A stretch of 39,377 nucleotides of DNA from Sulfurovum sp. Lineage in GTDB: Bacteria; Campylobacterota; Campylobacteria; Campylobacterales; Sulfurovaceae. The DNA lies in contig JAAXPZ010000078.1 of assembly GCA_012329065.1 (NCBI GenBank), positions 1 to 39,377 of the forward strand, read 5' to 3'. Below the pieces are notes generated by a model, which was not told the origin of the DNA, did no database searches, and was given only the letters and a program-made list of their open reading frames with translations. The position numbers and the translations under genes are program-made. Of this stretch, positions 7,510-15,764 are shown one piece after another. Position 1 is the stretch's first letter. Each line of letters opens with the position of its first letter.

Positions 7510-8562
7510 ATGAAAAAGATGTATTTACTATTAATTTTGGCATTTGCAGTGTTGCCATTATCGGCGGCTGATAAGATTAAAGAGCTTGTGCTTGCAGGAC
7601 CTAAATCTAGTGTTACCCATCCTATGGCATACATAGTCGAAAAAGGTCTATTGAACAATGTGGCAGAAAATGTAAAGTTGGTCATTTGGAACAATCCTGA
7701 CCAAGTAAGATCCCTGATAGCTGGAAAGCAAGCTCACTTTTCTGCTGTACCTAGCTATGTAGCTGCAACTTTTTATAACAAAGGGGTTCCAGTTCGTCTT
7801 TTAAATATCTCAGCTTGGGGTATACTATATATGGTATCTAGCGACCCTAAAGTAAAAACTCTAGCAGACCTCAAAGGCGAGACGATTTCTATGCCATATC
7901 GAAATGATATGCCTGATATTGTATTGAAAACTATTCTTAGCAAACAGGGCATGAATCCAGACAAGGATTTTAAATTTAACTACCATACAAGCTTACCCTC
8001 AGTTTTGCAAGAAGTAATGAGTGGCAAAACAAAACATGGTCTCTTGGCTGAGCCATTAGTATCCATGGCTCTTATGAAATCAAAAAAACTTGCCAAAGCT
8101 GGAAAGGCTTCAAAACTATATAGAGCAGTTAGTCTGCAAAAAGAGTGGGGCAAAACATTTAATCGTGATTCCAAAATACCTCAAGCTGGAATTCTGGCAA
8201 CAGCCAAGGTTCTAGATAGACCTGATGTGATTAATGCATTCCAAAAAGCATACAAAGAGGCTATAGAATGGTGCAACAATAATCCAGAAGAGGCTGGTAA
8301 AATTGTGAGTAAATACATACCTGGTCTCAAACCAAAGCCAATAGCAACTGCACTCAAAAATGCAAATATAACTTTTGTTTCTGCGGTAGACTCAAGAGCT
8401 GAATTAGAATACTTTTATAACATTCTAAAAGAAACAAACCCAGCAAAAATAGGTGGAAAGCTACCTGATGATGACTTTTATTGGAAAGCTCAAGAAGAAA
8501 AAGAAATGAAAAAAGTTGCACAGAGACCCAGCATAAATCAAGCACAAACTGCTCTACACTAG
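7510..8562 (+). CDS. NitT/TauT-type ABC transporter substrate-binding protein
   Basis: Periplasmic binding protein of the NMT1/SsuA-like group, 350 residues. Signal peptide MKKMYLLLILAFAVLPLSAA is clear. Features of the group: AGPKSSVTHPMAYIVEKGLL at the N-terminus, DQVRSLIAGKQAHFSAVPSY, LADLKGETISMP, and a C-terminal lobe with AYKEAIEWCNNNPEEAGK. The start at 7510 follows GGGAG; an upstream in-frame ATG at 7465 would place extra residues before the signal peptide. Substrate cannot be read from sequence: sulfonate, nitrate, thiamine-precursor and metal-chelate importers all share this fold. It heads the operon with the permease and ATPase. Confidence 0.85.
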   Translation: MKKMYLLLILAFAVLPLSAADKIKELVLAGPKSSVTHPMAYIVEKGLLNNVAENVKLVIWNNPDQVRSLIAGKQAHFSAVPSYVAATFYNKGVPVRLLNISAWGILYMVSSDPKVKTLADLKGETISMPYRNDMPDIVLKTILSKQGMNPDKDFKFNYHTSLPSVLQEVMSGKTKHGLLAEPLVSMALMKSKKLAKAGKASKLYRAVSLQKEWGKTFNRDSKIPQAGILATAKVLDRPDVINAFQKAYKEAIEWCNNNPEEAGKIVSKYIPGLKPKPIATALKNANITFVSAVDSRAELEYFYNILKETNPAKIGGKLPDDDFYWKAQEEKEMKKVAQRPSINQAQTALH

Positions 8563-8574
8563 AGAACGGGAAGG

Positions 8575-9318
8575 ATGAACAGACAGCAAGTACTGACAGC
8601 AATAGGCTTTATGCTATTGCTGTCAGGATGGCAAATACTTGCTATGAACATGCACCAAATTCTCTTAGCGTCACCCATTCAAGCCATAACTTCACTTTGG
8701 GAAATGCTACATACCCCATACTTTTATGATAATTTTTTAATCTCGATAAAGCGTATCTCTTTGGGTATTATTTTTGGTGGATTTTCTGGGTTTGTGTTTG
8801 GTACTATTGCTGGAATCAATCAAAACATCAAATATCTGCTGGATCCTCTTCGCTGGCTTATCATGAGTATGCCATCTGTTATTATCGTCGTTCTTGCAAT
8901 GCTTTGGTTTGGCATGGGTTCTACTATGGCTGTCTTTATGATTGCTGTGATTACAGCACCAGTGGTCTATGTAAACACAGTCAAGGGCATAGAGGCTGTA
9001 GACAAAGAGCTCATAGAAGTGGCAAAAATATACAAATTTCCATTTTTTACTCGCATCAAAAATCTATATACTCCTGCAATCGCTGGTCCTCTCAGCGCTG
9101 CTATTGTCATGATCACTTGCCAGGGAGCCAGAATAGCAGTGATGGCAGAACTTTTGGGAGCAAATGAGGGCATAGGGTACGCTGTAGGCATCACTAGGTC
9201 AAATCTTGAAATACCTCAGCTGTTTGCATGGATACTTACAACTCTCTTTATCGTAGCAATATTTGAATTTGTACTATTTCGCCCTATCCAAAACTACTTT
9301 ATGCGTTGGCAGAGATGA
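8575..9318 (+). CDS. ABC transporter permease (SsuC/TauC/ThiX-like)
   Basis: Integral membrane permease, 247 residues, with about six hydrophobic segments and the cytoplasmic EAA loop (EVAKIYKFPFFTRIKNLYTPAIAG), which couples to the ATPase. Begins 12 bases after the binding-protein stop, with GGGAAGG as ribosome-binding site, and ends in an ATGA overlap with the ATPase gene (9315-9318). Single permease gene implies a homodimeric channel. Confidence 0.88.
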   Translation: MNRQQVLTAIGFMLLLSGWQILAMNMHQILLASPIQAITSLWEMLHTPYFYDNFLISIKRISLGIIFGGFSGFVFGTIAGINQNIKYLLDPLRWLIMSMPSVIIVVLAMLWFGMGSTMAVFMIAVITAPVVYVNTVKGIEAVDKELIEVAKIYKFPFFTRIKNLYTPAIAGPLSAAIVMITCQGARIAVMAELLGANEGIGYAVGITRSNLEIPQLFAWILTTLFIVAIFEFVLFRPIQNYFMRWQR

Positions 9319-9944
9319 ATAAAATCATCACCTTTGACTCAGTCGGTAAAAAATATGGGCAGAAAACTGTATTATCTAATATCTCTTTTTCTATATATGA
9401 GCAAGATATCATTGGGTTGCTTGGTCCTAGTGGTATTGGTAAAACAACTATATTGAAACTTATATCTGGATTGGAGAAACCTACAAGTGGCAAAATCTTT
9501 GTCAGCTCTAAAAAAATCAGCTATGTATTTCAAGAGCCTAGACTTTTTCCTTGGAAGACAGCTATAGAGAATATATTACTACCACTCATGGTATCTGGGC
9601 ATAGTAAAAAAGAAGCGATGAATATTGCCAAACACTACCTTGACTCTATGGGACTATCAGAATTTATGGATTACTATCCTGCAAAATTATCTGGCGGGAT
9701 GAGGCAAAGAGTCTCATTGGCTAGAGCTTTATCACTTTGTCCAGACATACTTCTCTTAGATGAACCTTTCTCTGCTTTAGATTCCAAAAGGAAAGGTTCA
9801 CTAGTAGAACTATTAGCAAAAAGTATTGAAGAGTATCCTATGGTAGTACTATATGTTTCTCATTTTCCTGAAGAGGCTAAAAAAATAGCCAATAAAATAC
9901 ATACACTATCTTCTAAAGACAAGCTAGTTGAATCTAACTTATAA
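9315..9944 (+). CDS. ABC transporter ATPase (SsuB/TauB-like)
   Basis: Cytoplasmic ATPase of the importer, 209 residues, slightly short for the family. Walker A GPSGIGKTT (37-45), Q-loop Q73 in YVFQEPRLFPW, signature LSGGM (125-129), Walker B ILLLDE (145-150), D-loop SALD, and H-loop in YVSHFPEEA. The FQEPRLFPW sequence is typical of the nitrate/sulfonate/taurine subfamily. The start chosen (9315) lies in the ATGA overlap with the permease. Confidence 0.9.
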   Translation: MNKIITFDSVGKKYGQKTVLSNISFSIYEQDIIGLLGPSGIGKTTILKLISGLEKPTSGKIFVSSKKISYVFQEPRLFPWKTAIENILLPLMVSGHSKKEAMNIAKHYLDSMGLSEFMDYYPAKLSGGMRQRVSLARALSLCPDILLLDEPFSALDSKRKGSLVELLAKSIEEYPMVVLYVSHFPEEAKKIANKIHTLSSKDKLVESNL

Positions 9945-9971
9945 CCTTTACTACACCATAAAATTTCATTA

Positions 9972-9989
9972 ACACTCTTAGTGTAATAT
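9972..9989 (+). promoter_or_regulatory. candidate promoter with short inverted repeat upstream of the YyaL-like gene
   Basis: ACACT (9972-9976) and AGTGT (9980-9984) form a short inverted repeat immediately followed by TAATAT (9984-9989), a plausible -10, about 30 bases before the ATG at 10019. It suggests the YyaL-like gene has its own promoter rather than only read-through from the importer operon. Confidence 0.3.
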
Positions 9990-10018
9990 ATAAAAAACTA
10001 ATATGAGGTTATAAGAAA

Positions 10019-12007
10019 ATGAAAAATATTATCATAGGAGTCATTGTGTCACTCACTATAGCATCTGCCAATCAGCTTGCAAACGAACAATCACCGTATC
10101 TACTCCAACACAAAAACAATCCTGTAGCATGGATGCCATGGAATAAAGAAACACTTCAAAAAGCCAAAAAAGAAAATAAACTTATATTCTTATCTATCGG
10201 ATACAGCACTTGCCACTGGTGCCATGTAATGGAGGAAGAAAGTTTTGAAAAAGAGGATGTGGCCAAAGCAGTCAATAAGGACTACATAGCTATCAAGGTT
10301 GATAGAGAAGAGATGCCACAGATCGATAGCTATTACCAAAATATTTACCAAGTTATGAATGGTCGTGGAGGCGGATGGCCTCTGACTATTATTATGACCC
10401 CTGATGCAAAACCTTTTTGGTCTGCTACTTATCTTCCCAAAAATGACCTCTTACGAATACTTGCTGAAATATCTGAAGTATATGTAAGTAAAAAAGAGGA
10501 GATAATACAGGTCACGAAAGATTTAAATGCTGTCATGCAAAAACTAGACAAACAAAAAAGTCGCAGTGGCAACTCAGATCTAAACCAAACCATCCTTACT
10601 TTTACAGAGTCTGTACGGAGTGGCTTTGATGAGATGAGTGGAGGGTTTGGTACTGCACCTAAATTCCCCAGAGCTACACTAATCGAAGCGATACTAGATT
10701 TGTACAGTATAAACAAAAATAAAGAGCTTCTGCGTATTGCAGAAACTACGCTTAAGGGCATGGCAGATGGAGGTATCTATGATCAGATAGAGAGTGGCTT
10801 TTACCGCTATAGCGTAGATGGGCAATGGCATATTCCACATTTTGAAAAAATGCTTTACTCACAGGCAGAGATGCTTAGGGTCTACTCCAAGGCTTATCTA
10901 CTTACAGGCAAAGAGCGATACAAAAAGATTGTAGATGACTTGACCCGTTTCATAAATAAACGCTTTGATAAAGAATATCTATTATATAGTGCCTCTGACG
11001 CGGATAGCTTGGCTCCAAACGGGAAAAAAGAAGAAGGCTACTATTTTGTATTTGCCTATAATGAAACATTGGATTTCCTGAAGGCGAAAGGCTACTCGAA
11101 AACTGAAGCAAACGCTATTCTTGGCTACTTTAATATCAGCAAAAACGGAAACTTTGAGCACAACAGTACAAACCCCAATATTCAAACAAGCAAACCCATA
11201 GCCAATCTAGAAAAAGTCAAAGAGGATCTTACAGAGCTTAGATCAAAAAAACCTTACCCTTTTGTGGATAACAAGATATTAGCATCTTGGAACAGCATGT
11301 ATATCTCTGCCCTAGTCCAAGCCTCTAAAATTGATAAAAAATATGGAGATGAGGCACTCAATAGACTAGATACCTTACTCAAAAGCATGATAATAGATGG
11401 AAAACTATACCACCAAAAACTCCATGGTAAAAAACTCAAAGTTCTGGGTCTCCTTGAGGATTATGCCTTTTTAGTTGATGCTCTTACGGATGTATATCAG
11501 CTAAACTACGACAGAAAATATATTGATTTGGCACACCAATTGGCTAAAGAATCTATAAATAAGTTCTATGATCAGGGAAACTGGAATCTTAGTGATGATG
11601 CCTATAGAACCAAGTCATCTCTTTATGATAGTGCGTATGCCTCTCCTGCGTCCGTAATAACCAGAGCCCTTTTCAAGGTTGCACTTTTGACTGATGATCT
11701 AAAAATATATGAAATTGCTAAAAAATCCATATCACAAAATCCTGATCTGATGCAACAGTACCCAGATAGCATAGCGACTGCATTTAGCACTTTTGTAGGA
11801 TATAAAACAGAATATAAAGTGTTAAAGTCCGCCAAAAATGAGCTAATCAAAAATCGTAGCAAAATAGAGGAGCTAAAGCATCCATATCTCCTCACAAAAG
11901 CGATAGAGCTTGACAAGCCACTTTATTTGGGATGTGAGATAAAGCTTTGCTTTGTGACAGACAAAGACTTAGATAAAGTGCTAAAGAGTATAGAGAGTCG
12001 GAAGTAA
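10019..12007 (+). CDS. YyaL/SSP411-type thioredoxin-domain protein with an export signal
   Basis: A 662-residue member of the family with an N-terminal thioredoxin-like domain (C65-H-W-C68 in [15 protein letters not shown]) fused to a glycosidase-like (alpha/alpha)6 barrel; the family's biochemical role is poorly defined. Diagnostic blocks: [55 protein letters not shown]. Most relatives I know begin directly at the SPYLLQH block and are cytoplasmic; here 18 residues ([18 protein letters not shown]) precede it and look like a signal peptide, implying a periplasmic protein. Probably its own transcription unit after the importer; convergent with doxX. Confidence 0.88.
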   Translation: MKNIIIGVIVSLTIASANQLANEQSPYLLQHKNNPVAWMPWNKETLQKAKKENKLIFLSIGYSTCHWCHVMEEESFEKEDVAKAVNKDYIAIKVDREEMPQIDSYYQNIYQVMNGRGGGWPLTIIMTPDAKPFWSATYLPKNDLLRILAEISEVYVSKKEEIIQVTKDLNAVMQKLDKQKSRSGNSDLNQTILTFTESVRSGFDEMSGGFGTAPKFPRATLIEAILDLYSINKNKELLRIAETTLKGMADGGIYDQIESGFYRYSVDGQWHIPHFEKMLYSQAEMLRVYSKAYLLTGKERYKKIVDDLTRFINKRFDKEYLLYSASDADSLAPNGKKEEGYYFVFAYNETLDFLKAKGYSKTEANAILGYFNISKNGNFEHNSTNPNIQTSKPIANLEKVKEDLTELRSKKPYPFVDNKILASWNSMYISALVQASKIDKKYGDEALNRLDTLLKSMIIDGKLYHQKLHGKKLKVLGLLEDYAFLVDALTDVYQLNYDRKYIDLAHQLAKESINKFYDQGNWNLSDDAYRTKSSLYDSAYASPASVITRALFKVALLTDDLKIYEIAKKSISQNPDLMQQYPDSIATAFSTFVGYKTEYKVLKSAKNELIKNRSKIEELKHPYLLTKAIELDKPLYLGCEIKLCFVTDKDLDKVLKSIESRK

Positions 12008-12015
12008 AAGTTATC

Positions 12016-12483
12016 TTATACCTTTTGTTTCTTTTTTTCACGACTATACATTGCTGCTCCTAAAACGAGTCCCGCACTAACGATAACGATGTTTTTGACA
12101 ATGTATTGACCCTCTATAGTGAATGCATATGGAATCTTCGTAAATGATAATTCTGGAAATAGAAATAATGGTGTAAAGGTTCCAAGCATTTGTGTAAATA
12201 AAAGAAATAATGTAAAACGCATATAAACTCCAAATATCAGACCGATACCAATCAATACTTCCCATGTAGCTAGAACCCTTATAGATACCTCAGGTGGGAT
12301 AGTACCAAATGATAACAGGCTGACGGTTTGTGTTGATAGTGCCTCAGCAGGACTCAATCCTGGAAAAAATTTAAGGATACCAAACCAGAAAAATATTACA
12401 CCTATACTTATTCTCAAAAGAAGCATGCCGTATCTATCCATGAAAGATATCATTTTATCATCTAAATTATTAAATTGACCCAT
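12016..12483 (-). CDS. DoxX-family membrane protein
   Basis: A 155-residue protein with four predicted membrane segments (about 20-38, 69-88, 90-110, 125-145) and the DoxX signature start LLLRISIGVIFFWFGILKF. DoxX proteins are quinol-oxidase-associated or thiosulfate:quinone oxidoreductase subunits in archaea; many bacterial homologues are of unknown function. Last gene of the minus-strand run, 46 bases after the DCC gene, with a perfect palindrome in the spacer. Convergent with the YyaL-like gene, nine bases away. Confidence 0.8.
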   Translation of the reverse strand: MGQFNNLDDKMISFMDRYGMLLLRISIGVIFFWFGILKFFPGLSPAEALSTQTVSLLSFGTIPPEVSIRVLATWEVLIGIGLIFGVYMRFTLFLLFTQMLGTFTPLFLFPELSFTKIPYAFTIEGQYIVKNIVIVSAGLVLGAAMYSREKKKQKV

Positions 12484-12503
12484 ATAGTTTTCCTTGACTT
12501 ATA

Positions 12504-12517
12504 ATGATTATAATCAT
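12504..12517. promoter_or_regulatory. 14-bp perfect palindrome, Fur-box-like, upstream of doxX
   Basis: ATGATTATAATCAT at 12504-12517 is a perfect palindrome. The surrounding 19 bases on the minus strand match the classical Fur consensus at about 15 of 19 positions by eye. It contains TATAAT in the minus-strand orientation (12507-12512), so a repressor bound here would cover a -10 element for doxX. Confidence 0.45.
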
Positions 12518-12529
12518 AGCATAAATAGC

Positions 12530-12958
12530 TTAACTTTTCTTTCTATCATCGTTTGGTATTATGGGGCAAAATTCATTTTTTCCGAAAATCTTATACCTAT
12601 TTTTGGCGATTAACCCATAAAGCCAGTCCCTAAAAACTAAAGGGGCTACTTTAAAAATAGTAAATAGTTTCCATGGATATTTCATCTTTGCCATAATAGC
12701 AAGAACTGCTTCACTTTTTTCATAACTTTGACCCCCTGTTATCAAAATTATTGATTCTAGATAGTCATCTGGATATCCAAAGTGCCTGAGTATCTCTTGA
12801 CCTTCATTGGATTGGATACTTAACAACCTAAATCTATTATCCAAGTCATGCTTTACAATGAATTTGCCCCATGTATTACAAAGATTACAAATACCATCAA
12901 ACAGCACTATATCCTTGTTTTCCCTCATATATGCTGGTATATTGTTTGTATTATTCAT
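12530..12958 (-). CDS. DCC-family thiol-disulfide oxidoreductase-like protein (DUF393)
   Basis: A 142-residue DUF393 protein. The defining motif is VLFDGICNLCN, with C24-x2-C27 in a thioredoxin-like context, and the family's FRLLSIQSNEGQEIL and SEAVLAIMAK blocks follow. Role in vivo unknown; a redox function is inferred from the CxxC. Starts 16 bases after cysK and so probably belongs to the metY-rrf2-cysK transcript. An internal ATG at codon 11 is a possible alternative start. Confidence 0.85.
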   Translation of the reverse strand: MNNTNNIPAYMRENKDIVLFDGICNLCNTWGKFIVKHDLDNRFRLLSIQSNEGQEILRHFGYPDDYLESIILITGGQSYEKSEAVLAIMAKMKYPWKLFTIFKVAPLVFRDWLYGLIAKNRYKIFGKNEFCPIIPNDDRKKS

Positions 12959-12974
12959 CTATTTTTCTCTACAA

Positions 12975-13892
12975 TTAAGTGTATAATCCCGCACTAAGGT
13001 ATCTCTCTCCAGTATCACAAAGTATGGTAACAATCACTTTTCCTTGGTTTTCTTCTCTTTTTGCAACCATGGAGGCTGCATATACATTAGCTCCAGAGGA
13101 GATACCTACAAGTAAGCCTTCTTCTTTGGCAAGATTTCTGGAAACCTCTATTGCGTCATCATCTTTGACCCGAATCACTTCACCATATATTTCAGTGTTG
13201 AGCACAGTGGGTACAAATCCAGCCCCTATACCTTGTATTGCATGAGGTGCGGGACCTTCACCGCTAAGCACAGCTGATTTATCTGGCTCTACCGCGATAA
13301 TCTGTATCTGCGGGTTGTGATGTTTAAGCACTTCTGATATCCCTGTGATGCTGCCTCCAGTACCTACTGCTGCAACAAAAATATCTATTTTCCCCTCTGT
13401 GTCTTCCAGTATCTCTACAGCTGTTGTCTGGCGATGTATCTCAGGGTTGGCTGGGTTATCAAACTGTTGTGGGACAAAGGATTTATCTGTGCTCTGAGCA
13501 AGCTCTTTTGCTTTATCAATCGCACCCTTCATTCCTTTGGCTGGCTCTGTTAGTACTAGTTCTGCCCCCAGTGCACTAAGCAACCTTCTTCTTTCGATAC
13601 TCATAGAGCTCGGCATTGTCAATATCAACTTGAGTCCTTTTGCTGCACATATTGCAGCAAGACCTATGCCAGTATTGCCACTAGTAGGCTCTATGATGGT
13701 GCTATGCTTGTCAATCTTGCCTGACTGTAATGCCTGATCAATCATGCTACTAGCAATTCTGTCTTTTACTGAGTGGGTGGGATTCATAAATTCACACTTT
13801 CCAAGCACTAATGCTCCATCTTTGCTAGCACCAGATAATTTAACTAGTGGTGTTTTTCCTATCAAACCAATAATATTTTCTGCGTATTTCAT
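12975..13892 (-). CDS. cysK: O-acetylserine sulfhydrylase (cysteine synthase A)
   Basis: PLP enzyme making L-cysteine from O-acetylserine and sulfide. The 305 residues are typical. The PLP lysine is K43 in NPTHSVKDRIA; the substrate loop TSGNTG is at 70-75; GTGGSITG and the late serine motif (ILCDTGERYLS) are present. The protein lies 48 bases after the rrf2 gene, and with it and metY forms a sulfur-assimilation unit. Relatives can bind serine acetyltransferase or, in Bacillus, the Rrf2 regulator CymR. Confidence 0.95.
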   Translation of the reverse strand: MKYAENIIGLIGKTPLVKLSGASKDGALVLGKCEFMNPTHSVKDRIASSMIDQALQSGKIDKHSTIIEPTSGNTGIGLAAICAAKGLKLILTMPSSMSIERRRLLSALGAELVLTEPAKGMKGAIDKAKELAQSTDKSFVPQQFDNPANPEIHRQTTAVEILEDTEGKIDIFVAAVGTGGSITGISEVLKHHNPQIQIIAVEPDKSAVLSGEGPAPHAIQGIGAGFVPTVLNTEIYGEVIRVKDDDAIEVSRNLAKEEGLLVGISSGANVYAASMVAKREENQGKVIVTILCDTGERYLSAGLYT

Positions 13893-13940
13893 GTATGCTC
13901 CTTATTTATTATTAGAGGTGCCCTGTACCAAATAATAGGA

Positions 13941-14354
13941 TTAGATACTAAAATGCAAAGATTCATTATATGCTTCCTTGTATTTCTCTAATTCTGCTAA
14001 GTTGAGTAAAAACAACTCCATAATCTTCTCTTGCTTATCTGCAAAAAAAAGAGTCAGTGCCGTATTGTCATTGTCATAATCAGATAGCCTCAAACTCTCT
14101 CCAGATGCCAATAATATATCTTTGACAAGTATATCTTTTGCATCCATTGATATCGAATAGCCTCCATGTGGACCCCTAGTACTGACAATCATCCCTGCGT
14201 TACGAAGCTTTGCCAGTATCTGATCTAGATAATTTCTTGGGATATTATAGCTGTCCGATATTTCTCTTACTCGCATAGGAGTTTTATTGCCATGCTGATA
14301 TAATGCATACATGGCAGACAATGCGTAAACACCCTTTGAGGAGACTAGTGTCAT
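13941..14354 (-). CDS. Rrf2-family transcriptional regulator without cysteines
   Basis: A 137-residue winged-helix repressor of the Rrf2 family: GVYALSAMYALYQHG, recognition region REISDSYNIPRNYLDQILAKLRNAGMIVSTRGPHGGY. The protein has no cysteine, so it cannot hold the Fe-S cluster of IscR or NsrR; in this respect it resembles CymR, the cysteine-metabolism repressor of Gram-positives that works in complex with CysK. Being encoded between metY (ATGA overlap at 14351-14354) and cysK supports a local sulfur-control role. The palindrome inside the metY promoter is the likely operator. Confidence 0.88.
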   Translation of the reverse strand: MTLVSSKGVYALSAMYALYQHGNKTPMRVREISDSYNIPRNYLDQILAKLRNAGMIVSTRGPHGGYSISMDAKDILVKDILLASGESLRLSDYDNDNTALTLFFADKQEKIMELFLLNLAELEKYKEAYNESLHFSI

Positions 14355-15631
14355 ATGCCCTGCTCTCCTATGGCCTGGCTAAGGTCAGCAATCAGATCTA
14401 TACTATCTTCTAGACCTATGCTGAGCCTTACAGCAGTCGGCTTGATGCCTGCCACAGTGAGTTCTTCCTCACTCATTTGAGAATGAGTGGTGCTAGCAGG
14501 ATGCACTATCAAGGATTTTGAATCACCTATATTTACAACTACCGAGAATAGTTTGGCACTATCAATAATTCTTTTTGCCTCGTCATAACTCTCGACTTCA
14601 AACGATATGAGTCCAGATGCCTTGCCGTTCTTGAGATACTTTTGTGCTCTACTGTATCCATCATCCGACTTAAGTGCAGGATAATTGACCTTGAGCACCT
14701 TTGGATGTGCCTCCAAGAAATTTGCAATCTCCAATGCGTTATCAGAATGTTTCTGCATACGAAGATCAAGTGTCTCAAGTGTATTGATCAGCAGCCATGA
14801 ATTGAATGGCGACTGTGCCGCACCCAAATCCCTAAGTAATCCTAGCCTAATACGAAGAGAAAAACATGGAAGGGGAACATCCACATACACTAGACCATGA
14901 TATGAAGCATCAGGCTCAGTAAAAAATGGATATCTCTTGGCATTTGCTTTGAAAAACTCACACATTCCTTCTCTTTCTATGATAATACCGCCAATAGCTG
15001 TACCTTGACCATTAGTATACTTAGAAGTTGAATGGACCACGATATCAACACCCCATTGAATAGGATTACATAACACAGCTGAGGCTACCGTGTTGTCACA
15101 TATGGTCAATACACCATGTTTTTTGGCAACACTTGCAATCTTCTCTATATCTGCTAAAGCTATCTGAGGATTTGATAGGGACTCAAAAAAGATAGCTTTT
15201 GTCTTGTCATCAATTTGTTCTTCTAAATCACCTGCACTTTCTACGCAGAAAACCTTTGCATCTATACCAAAACGCTTCATGGTAAATGTGAGTAGTGTGA
15301 CTGCACCGCCATATAGCTTATCTGAAATGAGTATATTATCGCCCGCCTGAGCTACATTTGCTACAGCATAAAATATCGCACTTTGCCCACTTGCCACAGC
15401 TATAGCGGCCACACCATCTTCAAGCTGTGCATATCTACTCTCTAGTACATCTGTAGTGGGGTTTGTTAGTCTTGTGTAGATTGAGCCAAGCTCTTTGAGT
15501 GCAAATAAATTTGCAGCATGCTCGGCATCCCTAAATGCGTACGCAGTCGTCTGTGAAATAGGCACGGACATCTCTCCATTGCCTATTGTTTTATCATATC
15601 CTGCGTGTAGAGCAACTGTCTGTTTCTGCAT
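14351..15631 (-). CDS. metY: O-acetylhomoserine sulfhydrylase
   Basis: Cys/Met-metabolism PLP enzyme using O-acetylhomoserine and sulfide to form homocysteine. The 426-residue length and insertions fit MetY rather than the shorter MetB/MetC. PLP lysine K204 in VVHSTSKYTNGQG; substrate motifs YTRLTNPTTDVLE (52-64) and SGQSAIFYA are conserved. C-terminal VRLSIGLEDSIDLIADL is typical. First gene of the metY-rrf2-cysK-DCC unit, driven by a consensus promoter at 15662-15690. Confidence 0.95.
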   Translation of the reverse strand: MQKQTVALHAGYDKTIGNGEMSVPISQTTAYAFRDAEHAANLFALKELGSIYTRLTNPTTDVLESRYAQLEDGVAAIAVASGQSAIFYAVANVAQAGDNILISDKLYGGAVTLLTFTMKRFGIDAKVFCVESAGDLEEQIDDKTKAIFFESLSNPQIALADIEKIASVAKKHGVLTICDNTVASAVLCNPIQWGVDIVVHSTSKYTNGQGTAIGGIIIEREGMCEFFKANAKRYPFFTEPDASYHGLVYVDVPLPCFSLRIRLGLLRDLGAAQSPFNSWLLINTLETLDLRMQKHSDNALEIANFLEAHPKVLKVNYPALKSDDGYSRAQKYLKNGKASGLISFEVESYDEAKRIIDSAKLFSVVVNIGDSKSLIVHPASTTHSQMSEEELTVAGIKPTAVRLSIGLEDSIDLIADLSQAIGEQGI

Positions 15632-15661
15632 ATACTATCCTTTGTCTTGTGTTATGCAGAA

Positions 15662-15690
15662 ATTATAGCAATATATCTATATATTGTCAA
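15662..15690 (-). promoter_or_regulatory. consensus promoter with 18-bp inverted-repeat operator, metY-rrf2-cysK operon
   Basis: On the minus strand TTGACA (15690-15685) is separated by exactly 17 bp from TATAAT (15667-15662). The spacer is filled by an inverted repeat: CAATATAT (15669-15676), two central bases, ATATATTG (15679-15686). A bound dimer would block RNA polymerase. The metY ATG is 31 bases downstream of the -10. Rrf2 is the obvious candidate ligand, by proximity. Confidence 0.8.
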
Positions 15691-15703
15691 GTAAGTTAAT
15701 AAC

Positions 15704-15717
15704 GATTATATATAATC
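15704..15717. promoter_or_regulatory. second AT-rich perfect palindrome upstream of metY
   Basis: GATTATATATAATC at 15704-15717 is a 14-bp perfect palindrome 14 bp upstream of the metY -35 box. It could be an upstream operator, or an AT-rich structural element such as the end of the ybgF transcript. The sequence between 15718 and 15764 is almost wholly A/T with further short TATATA runs. Confidence 0.35.
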
Positions 15718-15764
15718 CATTATATGGTACTTATAAATATATATAATATATATACTTATGTATA

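Noticed and set aside
15718-15764. Possible transposon end or simple repeat in the ATATAT region
   Set aside because: No terminal inverted repeat pair, target duplication or transposase is visible; the composition is explained by promoter and terminator AT-richness.
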